From contig JAJSPD010000195.1 of assembly GCA_021307315.1 (NCBI GenBank), positions 1 to 25,897 of the forward strand: a DNA stretch of 25,897 nucleotides, written 5' to 3'. The stretch comes from Bisporella sp. PMI_857. Its lineage: Eukaryota > Ascomycota > Leotiomycetes > Helotiales > Helotiaceae. A program made the position numbers and the translations under genes. How positions within the stretch are numbered: position 1 is the first letter of the stretch; every line of letters begins with the position of its first letter. A model generated the notes under the pieces. The model searched no databases. It was not told the DNA's origin and was given only the letters and a program-made list of their open reading frames with translations. Below are positions 10,182 to 18,694 of the stretch, one piece after another.

Positions 10182-11867
10182 ATGACTCGCTTTTTCGTCA
10201 TCATCTTTACCTTCGTCACCTTTCTCTTTTACCTTGCAGCCTTGTACTTGATATCGCGGCGACGCCATGCAGACCAAGCTCGAAGGCTTGGTTGTAAACT
10301 TGCTTCTAAAGACAAAAAAAAGATTTCCTCGGAATATCTTTTGTTCTGAAATTACTCCAGGCCGATCGCGAGAAGCATTTACTAGATTGGTTGGTGGAGC
10401 TTGTAGATGAATTTTCAGACAGGGAGAGAAGATTTGTTTTTACGTTTAGCCTAAAGATAGCGAGAATACAGAACTATTTTACAGTCGACCTAAAGAATCT
10501 GCAAGCAATGCTTGCAACGCAATTCAAAGAGTTTGAACTAGGAGAAGCAAGAAACATATTCTTTTTTCCTTTACTAGGAAAAGGAATAGTAAGTTCTCGG
10601 TTATAACTGATAGCAAGATAATACTACTTCGGCTTACTCTGCAACAATTTTAGTTCACTAGTGATAGAATAGCATAGGAGCATTCTTGTGCTTTACTTAG
10701 GCCGCAGTTTGCCAAAGACTAGTTTAGTGACTTAAAATTAGAAAAGCGCTATACCGAGAACTTAATTTACGTACTCCTTTTACGACCGGATGGGTGAACA
10801 AATATTGTGGACATTTAAGCCCTTTTTTCCGGCTAGCGCTCGACAGTGCAACTGAGTTCCTTCTTGGAAGTTGCGTCGAAAGCCAGCTTTCTGTTTTACC
10901 ACAGCACTTTTCTGGCTCGCTAGCTATACCAGGGTATAGTGAGTTTGCGGATATTTTTGACCGCTGCTAGACATATGTTTCCGCTGGAACGCGCTTAAGT
11001 GACTATAGTTGGATCATGTATAACCACGAATTTTACAGATTATGCCGTCAAGTCTATGGCGTCGTCGATCACTTGATTAAGCAGTTATTGGCACATGGAA
11101 GAACAGTAGACTTTTTAAAAGAAGAGAAAAGCCAGAAATATAGTTTCTTCGAAACCTTCGCTGGCTAGACTGGAAATAAAACTGAGCTGCGTTCGGAAGC
11201 CTTTAATGTTCTCATAGCTGGGCGCGACACGACGGCCTCTTTTCTTAGCTGGCTTTTTTACTTGCTTGTGCGAAATGCTCAAGTTTTCACGATTCTACGC
11301 GAAGCTATTGTTTTTACTTTTGGCTTTTACAACGAAGCTAGCAATATTACTTTTTCTGCCTTGAAAAATTGCACTTACTTGCGCTACACCCTTAACGAAA
11401 CCCTTCGTCTCTTCTTTTCACTCTCGCTAAACAGACGGCGGGCAGCAGCTGATACATGCTTTTCTCGAGGCGGGGAGGAAGACGGCTTGTCTCCGATCTA
11501 TATTCGTAAGGGTGAAGAAGTAATATACTCAGTGTATGTATTGCACCGACGGAAAGACCTTTGGGGGGATGACGCAGATAAGTTCCGCCCGGAACGCTGG
11601 GAAAGACGCAAACACGGGTAGGACTATCTGCCCTTTAATAGCGGGCTAAAGGTCTGCTTTGGACAGCAGTATGCTCTCAATGAGACGAGTTACATTATTG
11701 TTCGACTGCTGCAACAATTTGATGCAATAGAAAGATACGGAGTATCGAAGGCTAGGGAAAAGATAAGGCATGGCTTAACTTTTGCAAATGCTTCGGCTGA
11801 TAGCGTTAAAATTAGGTTGAGAGGTGCTAAAGATTATGCAGCGGGAACTTCTGACCGAATTTCCTAA
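10182..11867 (+). pseudogene. Cytochrome P450 (CYP52/CYP63-like n-alkane/fatty-acid hydroxylase type), decayed
   Basis: Heme mono-oxygenase relic with an N-terminal membrane anchor (MTRFFVIIFTFVTFLFYLAA). An A8 run (10314-10321) shifts the frame, after which DFLG, DREKHLLDWLVE, AMLATQFKEFELGEA and FPLLGKGI follow. Intron 10589-10653 (donor GTAAGT) joins KGI to FTSD; then LLRPQFAKD, LALDSATEFLLG, I-helix LIAGRDTTASF (11217-11234), helix K ETLR (11397-11408), FRPERW (11583-11600) and the heme loop [11 protein letters not shown] with Cys at 11655-11657. The usual Arg of FxxGxRxCxG is Lys, a G-to-A type change. In-frame stops at 10675, 10720, 10795, 10816, 10968, 11166 and 11619 sit mostly at expected Trp or Gln; a second frame change lies in the T run at 10823-10828. 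AGRDTT with FRPERW suggests the CYP52/CYP63/CYP539 group; substrate is not provable. Confidence 0.9.
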
Positions 11868-12122
11868 GACGGATTACTCTGATAGTTGTTCGTGGATTAA
11901 AGGCTTTTTGCGTAACAAAGGTAGTAGAGTAGTGTGGTGTAAGTAGCTAGCAGGAAGGGCGTAGTATAGTTCAACAAAACGGCAATGTCCCTCCCTAAGC
12001 GAGCTTTTTCACTAAATCATGAGAGCTATTTCTGAAGAAGCTTTGACTGCACTAAAGAACGAGAAGAGCAAGGAAACCTATTTTTCATTCCTTTTAAGGT
12101 ATGTCACATTTGTGTGTAACGC
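11868..12122. other. Gap after the P450, containing a possible gene start
   Basis: Nothing recognised between the P450 stop and 12018. An ATG at 12019 opens the short frame described separately, and the hAT-like element's target duplication begins at 12123. Confidence 0.4.
12019..12098 (+). pseudogene. Possible first exon of a sixth gene, cut by a transposon
   Basis: ATG at 12019 opens 27 codons (MRAISEEALTALKNEKSKET and seven more) that end on the intron donor GTATGT at 12099. The hAT-like element begins 32 bp later. If the element and one copy of its target duplication are removed, the donor would pair with an acceptor TTTCCAG ending at 13022, giving a 64-nt intron of normal fungal size. 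The peptide has no recognised domain and the downstream exon soon meets a stop, so the gene is uncertain and probably dead. Confidence 0.35.
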
Positions 12123-12130
12123 AACAACGC
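12123..12130. repeat. 8-bp target-site duplication, left copy
   Basis: AACAACGC directly abuts the left inverted-repeat end of the element at 12131 and is identical to 12983-12990 at the other end. An 8-bp duplication is the hallmark of hAT-superfamily insertion. Confidence 0.7.
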
Positions 12131-12154
12131 CAAGGAGCGAGTTAGTATTATCGT

Positions 12155-12599
12155 GATATATCGGGTACGATTAAAACGTAGACCACTAAGGCTTTGGCGC
12201 TTCGACACACTAAAACCCAAAACATGCCGCTTTTACGTTTGTTGAATGCGGAACTTAGTAATAAAATCTTACGATTCCCGCGCGACTTTACAATATAATA
12301 CTTAACTAAACAACAACGCAAATCAATTTTTTTTTAAAATTATATAAGTTTATTAATTATTTTAAAGTAAATACATTAAACATATAATTGTTGATATATT
12401 CTGATGTTGATTTGTTATAAAAAGATTTTTTGTTTTTAAATCTAATCGAGTTTAGCGTATTTCGCTTAGTATAACAGCAAGCCGAAAAACAAAAATGGAA
12501 TAGTGTAAATCAAAGTTTCGCTTAGCTATTTTCATGGAGTAAATAGTGGATAAACGCCAAGGCCTTAGCGGTCTACGTTTTAATCGTACCCGATATATC
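12155..12599. mobile_element. MITE-like element with 45-bp terminal inverted repeats
   Basis: Bases 12155-12199 and 12555-12599 are reverse complements with two mismatches in 45, both purine/pyrimidine transitions. The outer ends read GATATATCGGGTACG. The roughly 355-bp interior is very AT-rich with no coding potential. It lies inside the hAT-like element, just within its left end. No clear target duplication is visible, so superfamily is unassigned. Confidence 0.72.
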
Positions 12600-12630
12600 G
12601 ACCCCTAAAAATCAATACTATATACCACGC

Positions 12631-12685
12631 AATATGAGATTTGAAATTTGTATACGTATTACAGCAAAATTTGCAATCTCATATT
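12631..12685. repeat. Imperfect inverted repeat (about 18-bp arms)
   Basis: AATATGAGATTTGAAATT near 12631-12648 pairs with AATTTGCAATCTCATATT near 12668-12685. The ATATGAGAT/ATCTCATAT arms recur in the related repeats at 12841-12982 and 17308-17475, so this looks like a further degenerate copy of the same small family. Confidence 0.5.
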
Positions 12686-12840
12686 ATATCATACTATACC
12701 GCGATATACTACAACACTAACTCTAAATAACGCTATTCCTAAATTAGCAATACAACAAAAGTCTTAGCTTTTTTAATTCGGTTATTTGTACTAAAAAAGG
12801 TAAAGTTCATTTCAGGCCCTTGTAAAAAAGCCCCAAAGTG

Positions 12841-12982
12841 GCCATAGCACAGTATTTAGTATTATTGCCAATATGATATAAGATTCAATTTCTATACTAA
12901 TACTAGCGTAGTATCAAAAAGTCGATCTTATATGTCTCGAGACTCGATATTACTAAATACTACGATACTAACTCGTTCACTG
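12841..12982 (-). repeat. Dispersed repeat unit (copy 1), right end of the hAT-like element
   Basis: Read on the minus strand from 12982, this unit begins CAGTGAACGAGTTAGTAT and passes through GACTTTTTGATACTACGCTA and ATCTTATATCATATTGG. The same order of motifs with few differences occurs on the plus strand at 17308-17475. It marks a small mobile family rather than unique sequence. Confidence 0.65.
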
Positions 12983-12990
12983 AACAACGC
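12983..12990. repeat. 8-bp target-site duplication, right copy
   Basis: AACAACGC, identical to 12123-12130, directly follows the element's right end ...CGTTCACTG. Confidence 0.7.
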
Positions 12991-14359
12991 CCCTGTTGCT
13001 TGTTCCTCATATGAATTTCCAGCCGTGTAGGGTGACTTTGTAACATAGGCCGATATCCTCCTAGGCTACTTTCATTTAGATATAAGAAGTAGCTTATAGC
13101 GCGAAAGATGTGTGTTACCTTGACGAGCTGATTTGATAGTCAAAGGCCGTAGGGCTGAGCAAGTGGATTGCTGTTGATTGTAGTCACATACATGCTGGGT
13201 GATAGGCCACGAATGGCCGATTCATGGGCTGACGCATTCAGCCACAAGGGAAAGTAGGACAGTGTTGCAAGTATGGAGATAACGACTCAATTGCCTATTT
13301 CAACAGTGATGGGTAGCCTATTCATACACCCTAAGTCCACTAACCATGCTGCCTAATTTAGCTGCCCACGCCCGTAGATTCAGCTTTACAGCACTATAAT
13401 TCAGCTGCTTCAGCTGTTCAGCTATTACATTACGGTTGCCAAACTGGCAGCTATTGCCACTTGCCGGCCGGGCCTGCTGGCTCCTTTTGGCAGGTGCCTT
13501 AGGTGTAAAATTCAACAGACAGTCCGTGTGAACGGTGCATTCCTAAAGCGTTCAAGCAGCTCGGCAGTGGGACAGGGGCCCGTTCTAGCAAGCGCGGGAA
13601 TAACGCGAATATCGTACTTGGCACCAGGAATAATGTTGTACTGCCTGTTTACGGGAGATATGCTGAAGGCTTGGCGCCCCACCTTTGTACTTGAACTTGG
13701 CTTAGCGTCGATCCATTTGCATAAATATGCTCTGAGCCTAGCAAAATCTAGCATTCGCCTAGAACTACAGAACTATGGAAGTAGAAAGGGAAACCTATAT
13801 ACAGGAGTTCGGATCACGTGACGTGCTACGCGAGTGTCCCCACGGGTGCCTTACAGGCCGTCAGGCCTTATAGAAGCCGTAGGCGCGCCAGCGCCGTGAC
13901 AGTAAAGGGTCGTAAAATTTTGATGGGGTAATCACATGACCCGGAAAACTTGGCAAAGTCTTGGGAGATATTGTAATATTATATAGATTAATAGATAAAT
14001 CGAGATCGATGTTTATATTAAGTTATGACAATAAATATAGAAACTTATTTAATAATTGTTTACTCAGAAGGTACTGGCTAGGTGTGTCATAGAGTTGGTA
14101 ACCGCGCGCCTGTAGAAAAGCTTAAATTGTGAACAGCTTGTTACTAGCGGGGTATCATTGGCACTAAAATAGACCCTGCAGGTGTCTAACCTTTACGTGC
14201 CACGGCGGCAAAGAACGCCACAACTTCAACTTCTTAGCACCTCTGCGATTTTGTCGATACAACAGCTTATTCACTCCAGACACATTATTTCTCCATGTTT
14301 GATTGTTTCTATATCGTTACACGGAACCGGTCTCTTAAAGACCTCACTCTTCGTTCCCC
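12991..14359. other. Intergenic stretch of ordinary base composition upstream of the HET gene
   Basis: Apart from the ambiguous ORF pair, no gene is recognised. A CTTCAGCTGTTCAGCT-type short repeat lies near 13400-13425, CACGTGACGTG near 13816, and an AT-rich patch at 13970-14050. The last 200 bp should hold the HET promoter and leader; the first in-frame ATG of the HET protein is in a good context (CCCCATGGC) at 14360. An upstream out-of-frame ATG at 14295 starts a 73-codon ORF overlapping the gene and could act as an upstream ORF. Confidence 0.4.
13318..13754 (-). other. Ambiguous hypothetical ORF pair on the minus strand
   Basis: A frame from ATG 13754 (MLDFARLRAYLCKWIDA...) runs 80 codons to a TGA at 13514-13512; the adjoining frame 13515-13318 continues 65 codons (NFTPKAPAKRSQQARPASG...) and could be its frame-shifted extension. 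A TATATA stretch lies about 40 bp upstream. Base composition here is ordinary and not AT-shifted. However, an overlapping plus-strand ORF (13528-13821) is just as long and neither protein resembles a family I know, so coding is not established. Confidence 0.25.
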
Positions 14360-17157
14360 ATGGCTTCTCAGAACCCAGACTCCTCTGGTCATCATCAAGA
14401 CAACTCCGAGTCTCTTTGCCTACAGTGCCGCTCCCTTGACCTTCACCCGTCTGGTTTCTACCTTCCGCCGGGTGCTGCCAAGGAAACAAATGCCCGGAAT
14501 GTCAAGGATCCCATAGAGCTCGGCAGTCGCTCATGGGAATCGATCAAAGCGCAAAAAGATTGTAGTCTCTGCCGCTTGATGGCATTTGCTGTCGAGAGCG
14601 CATCTCGAGAATGGCAGCACGGCGAAACTCCCCAGATATGCAAGTTAATATCCTCAAGAATGAATCTAAACGACGACCGTGACGTCGACACGGATCTCCG
14701 AACATTGGACATAACCGCGGAGTACAAATGGAGTGAGTCGGATACGATCAGTCTTGTGCCGGTCCAATCTTCTCAGTTCCCCGAACCTTTTCTTGGTCGA
14801 CTTGTCAAAGCGGAGACTATTGACCCCGCACAGATTTTGGAATGGCTCCGAAAATGCCAGGAGGAGCACGATGAAAAGTGCCAGATGCTCGAAACGCACG
14901 CTTTCGTAGCACTACAGCCGTACCTTCTCGTGATCGACGTTCACGAACATTGTCTTACCAAACTGCCCCGCGATGGTCGCTATATTGCTCTCAGTTATGT
15001 CTGGGGAGGCGTTAATCAGTCGCAAACCAAACTTGACAACGTCAAGGAGTTCTGCACACCAGGAGGGCTGAACAGGATTACTGGAACTATCCCAAAGACT
15101 ATCACGGATGCCATATCCCTTGTGAGCCTTCTTGGGGAACGCTACTTATGGGTCGATGCTCTCTGCATAGTCCAAGACGATAATGTGTCTAAGCAGTCAA
15201 TGATTGACCGCATGCATATCATCTACCAGAATGCTTTTCTCACTCTTATCGCGGCAACAGGCGCCGATGCAAATGCCGGCCTTCCTGGTGTCTTGTCTCA
15301 CCGAGGAGCGGAGCAAAATATTGCTACAATATGTGACGGACTGAAGTTCATATTTCCACTGCACTATCTGGCTATAAACGCTTCGACTTGGGCAAGCCGA
15401 GGGTGGACGTAGGTATTTCCCTGTTCCTATTATACAGATGGTGCTGTAGTATTTGATTCGCATGTTATTCCACGATTTCTCTGCCTTTGAGATGCATCTC
15501 TGGTAGTGGCATGACGATATAATCCCTCTTGCCATGAGATACTGACAAATCTACCAGGTACCAAGAATACTTTTTCTCGAAGCGGCGGCTCATCTTCTTC
15601 GGCGGGCAAGTTGTGTTCCAGTGCAACACCATACGATGGCGTGAAGACATCGCGCAAGAACACCTAGCAAATGGGGTCACTTACTACCAGATAAACATTG
15701 GAGGGGATCGTATGAACTGGGAACCCCCAGTCGTCCGGTCGACAAGTGGAAAATGGGATCGGAATCGGTACGAAGACTATTTAGAAACCTACAGTGACCG
15801 AAGCTTGAGCAAAGAGGAGGACATTCTCAATGCTTTCGCGGGAGTCATTAAGGACGCAGCGGAAAACGGACTCGAGACATTTTACGGCTTGACCAGCCTG
15901 TATTTTGCAATGGACCTTTTGTGGCTACCGTGTCGATGGATGACGCGCAGATCAGGCTTTCCAAGTTGGTCATGGAGCGGATGGAAAGGCTCTATCATCA
16001 TGTATAGGTACTTCCGCGACCATGCTAGCGCACGGGCTTGGACTCAGAGAGCGTCTTGGATACCATTTTATGCTTTTCACGAAGATGACCAACATTTTCA
16101 TCTCATCAGTTCTAGTTATTCTCCGGAGCTAGAAAGGGAGGTCCGAGAAGATGAAGCCCGAGAAGAGCAGCTCATGAAAAAACAGGGGGAGTTTGGGAGG
16201 CAAGAAGAGCCTGAAGAGGGATCAGAAAGGTCAGACAATCCCACCATGCGGAGGGAGCAGAACGACCACTTTAAGTGCTGGGACGGGAAAACCAATTCTG
16301 GCAAAGTTTTTACTCCATTGCTCGCCAGACTTGCCCTAGGAGGTACGGAGGCCAGACCTGAAAAGCGGCTACAACGTTTGGTCGAAAGAAACTTTAATCG
16401 CACCACCTTGCTTTTCCGCACAATGACTGCCGTATTGGCGATTTCAGTACTGAAACCGAATGGTCAACGGCCACTCGACCCGATGCGTGAGGACCCCCTC
16501 TTGCCGTCTGCACCGAGTCTCTATCTCTACACACAGGATGGTTGTCACGTCGGAACAGCGTGGGTCCACTCAGAAGAGCTCTATAACAAGATAGTTTCGA
16601 GTACTTCAACAGGTGAAAATGTCTTGGATGTCGAAGTTGCGGTTATAGCCGGTCCAGTCCGGGCAGATTGGCGCACAAGGGAGGAGTGCCCAACTGTACT
16701 GCAAATAATGAACGCGCTTGTTGATGCTGGCAGCAACGCAAGAGACATTATTGCACGTCATACAACGAGAGGCCGCTACCAAGGTGAGATCAGCGTGATC
16801 CTCCTAGACATGATCAAGGAACATTGTCCCGAGACCTGGAACCTTCTTGCTCTCGAGAAACTAGAGCTTAACGACCAATTTTGGGAAGCTTTGGAAGAGA
16901 GAGTTCGACAGCTGAATTTTCCGGGCCATACCAAAGAAGCATTCGATGCCTTCATAGAACTTCTCTTGAATACAAATTCCCACATGCATGTCGATATTAA
17001 TGTACGCTATTTTCGAGTATTGCTTATAGGGAATCTCGGCGGCGAAATATCAAGCGGCACGGGGGAGGCTACAGAGGTATTCGGCAAAGGAGAAATACGG
17101 GAGGAGGCTCTTGGTCTGATTGATGGACTATATTTTCGCGATGTAATACTCAAATAG
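14360..17157 (+). CDS. HET-domain protein (heterokaryon incompatibility family), intact
   Basis: Two exons, 14360-15408 and 15558-17157, with a 149-nt intron (donor GTAGGT, branch TACTGAC, acceptor CTACCAG) give 882 residues. N-terminal paired cysteines (CLQC 20-23, CSLC 68-71) precede the HET domain at about 208-360: YIALSYVWGG (208-217), YLWVDALCIVQDD (262-274), MIDRMHIIYQNAFLTLIAATG (starting at 281) and, across the splice, WASRGWTYQE (344-353), the three classic blocks. The C-terminal half has a charged stretch at about 540-580 (EREVREDEAREEQ, EEPEEGSE) and no domain I recognise. HET proteins act in non-self recognition and regulated cell death between incompatible fungal strains; most family members are untested. 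The gene shows none of the Trp/Gln-to-stop damage of its neighbours and is much less AT-rich, so it is likely recent, selected or single-copy. Confidence 0.93.
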
Positions 17158-18107
17158 GGTTGCAAATTCAAAGAACAAGGAAAGAGTTGGTAAGGCAAAG
17201 CAAGTGGCCGGTTCTATACTAGGACGCGAAGGAGGTAGTTTAGTGACTTATAACGACAACTATGTTCCTTCTGCTTTCGTCGCAATTCTCTCTTCAAGTC
17301 TCCTCATCAGTGAAAGCAGTAGTATGGTGATATTTAGTGATATTGTGGCTTGAGTCATATGAGATCAACTTTTTGATACTACGCTAGTATTAGTATGAGA
17401 TATCTCGTAAAGCGCTAGTATTAATATGAAAATTTCATCTCATATCATATTGGAAATATACTATAATATCATGCCAAGGTTGAAATGCGGCTCTGCAGCT
17501 AAAACGTACCTAAATTATCGTAGATCTTCTGCTCCTTGTCATTACCAACCTCCTTTTTTTTCATCACAACACCATCACCAATATTCCTTTTTTCTTTTCC
17601 TAAACGCCACTACGAGGGTTCCCGATACAATTAGAAACAAAAACAAAGCTATTAAAAAAGTCATACAAGGTAGCCGGCTCGCGGAATGGCTTCCTGAGCA
17701 ATAGAGTTGTTGAACTACTATAGTTCTTGACCGCGCCAGCGACTTTACGTAAATGAAAGCCGATAATATTACCAGGTCATGAACTTTCCGGCGTTTTAGG
17801 AATTCGAAAATAAGTCGATTTTAAGTGCAAAATACCCCATATTTGGAAATACAATGCCGTCGACGGATCGAAGTAGAAATAAAGCTGTCACAGCGCATTT
17901 CGCCATATGCATCAAGCTTGTAACCATTGCCGTTTTTGGTGCGAATAAACGATTTTAAGAAGTCGGAAACCCTGGTAACGATAATGATTCCTTGAAAAGA
18001 AGCGCGGCAAAATTGATTTGAGTTTTGAAAAGTAAAAGATTCTCGTAGCTTTGTAAATTGGCTGTGTTTTTGGTGATTTCGAGAATCGCGTACTGATAGC
18101 TATTGTG
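17158..18107. other. HET downstream gap containing a repeat copy
   Basis: Contains the repeat copy at 17308-17475 and otherwise no recognised gene. ORFs crossing it (e.g. 17426-17704) start inside the repeat and are low-complexity. The stretch 17700-18100 is moderately AT-rich and leads into the promoter-like TATA at 18108. Confidence 0.4.
17308..17475 (+). repeat. Dispersed repeat unit (copy 2), 150 bp after the HET gene
   Basis: Begins CAGTGAAAGCAGTAGTATGG, then AACTTTTTGATACTACGCTA, and ends near ATCTCATATCATATTGG and ATACTATAATATCATGCC. These match, in order, the minus strand of 12982-12841. It contains an extra internal stretch of about 30 bp with a second GCTAGTATTA. No flanking duplication was found, so it may be truncated. 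Confidence 0.65.
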
Positions 18108-18115
18108 TATAAAAA
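18108..18115 (+). promoter_or_regulatory. TATA box candidate for the 65-codon ORF
   Basis: TATAAAAA lies 89 bp before the ATG at 18197 and is followed by a C/T-rich leader (CTTTTCCTATCC), the usual layout of a fungal TATA promoter. Inferred from sequence alone. Confidence 0.4.
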
Positions 18116-18196
18116 CCTCGACTTTTCCTATCCTTCAATTCAGTATTACACCTCTTGTATTATCCATATTACTTTATTGTATTCGAATCCATTATT

Positions 18197-18394
18197 ATGT
18201 CGTTCTCAGAATTATCTAATTGCCCTCTCGACCATACTCGACTTGATCGAATCGAGAAGGCAAAAGCGTCAGCAACAGACCTTCAAAAGAATATGGAATC
18301 ATGGAATATTTCCGTATCAATTGCTCTCGATAAAGAACTTACTAGGATATCACCCCCGACCTTTTTGCGACGTCTTCAACGACTAATAGTGTAG
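18197..18394 (+). CDS. Hypothetical 65-residue protein
   Basis: ATG 18197 opens MSFSELSNCPLDHTRLDRIE and runs 65 codons to TAG. The peptide is mixed polar/hydrophobic with a predicted helical, charged middle (RIEKAKASATDLQKN) and no signal peptide or membrane segment. A TATA-type promoter precedes it, and a second one (18463) follows it. I do not recognise the family. It could be a small real gene, or the leader region of a decayed mobile element, as the sequence collapses into AT-rich relics 250 bp downstream. An overlapping ORF in another frame (18105-18386) looks like a shadow. Confidence 0.35.
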   Translation: MSFSELSNCPLDHTRLDRIEKAKASATDLQKNMESWNISVSIALDKELTRISPPTFLRRLQRLIV

Positions 18395-18423
18395 TGGGGT
18401 TGATTTTCTCTTTTTGCTATTTT

Positions 18424-18560
18424 GTCACGTGGCGCGTCATGTGATCTGAGGAGCATGAGTTGTATATAAGTCTTGCCTTCGATATGAAGGCACACCATCG
18501 ATGATCAACAATACAATCTTTTTCTACCTTTCTATATATTACTTTTTATAAGCTATCGAC
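18424..18560 (+). promoter_or_regulatory. Promoter-like segment (CACGTG, TATATAAG, C/T-rich leader)
   Basis: CACGTG at 18425-18430, a CATGTGATC nearby, TATATAAG at 18463-18470, and then CACACCATCGATGATCAACAATAC with C/T tracts. Together this looks like a promoter and transcription start for the decayed frame at 18695 onward. Confidence 0.4.
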
Positions 18561-18694
18561 GTTTATTTGTTATATAGAGCTTAAGCTCGCCGGTGCTCTC
18601 CCAAGTATGCTACAAATACCGATACTACGCTTACAGGTTTTGAGCTAGATCCTGTTGCTGTTTTTGCTTTTTAGCATGTTTTTTTACATGTATT

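Larger units (their letters stand above)
12131..12982. mobile_element. Non-autonomous hAT-like element, 852 bp
   Basis: The left end begins CAAGGAGCGAGTTAGTAT; the reverse complement of the right end begins CAGTGAACGAGTTAGTAT, a 15/18 match, and the right end has the CAGTG start common in hAT ends. Perfect 8-bp direct repeats AACAACGC flank it. No transposase frame is visible inside; the interior is AT-rich and contains further inverted-repeat units (12155-12599, 12631-12685 and 12841-12982), so it is either a composite or a host for later insertions. The superfamily call rests on target duplication length and end sequence, not on a protein. Confidence 0.65.

Noticed and set aside
1..11867. 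Backbone synthase (PKS, NRPS, terpene cyclase) in the cluster
   Set aside because: None of the readable segments matches one; if it exists it lies left of the window.
14458..17198. Minus-strand ORFs of 60-112 codons across the HET gene
   Set aside because: All are shadows of the plus-strand HET coding frame, which has domain motifs and a spliceable intron.
18183..18191. TTCGAATCC resembling a tRNA T-loop
   Set aside because: No acceptor, D- or anticodon stem can be folded around it.
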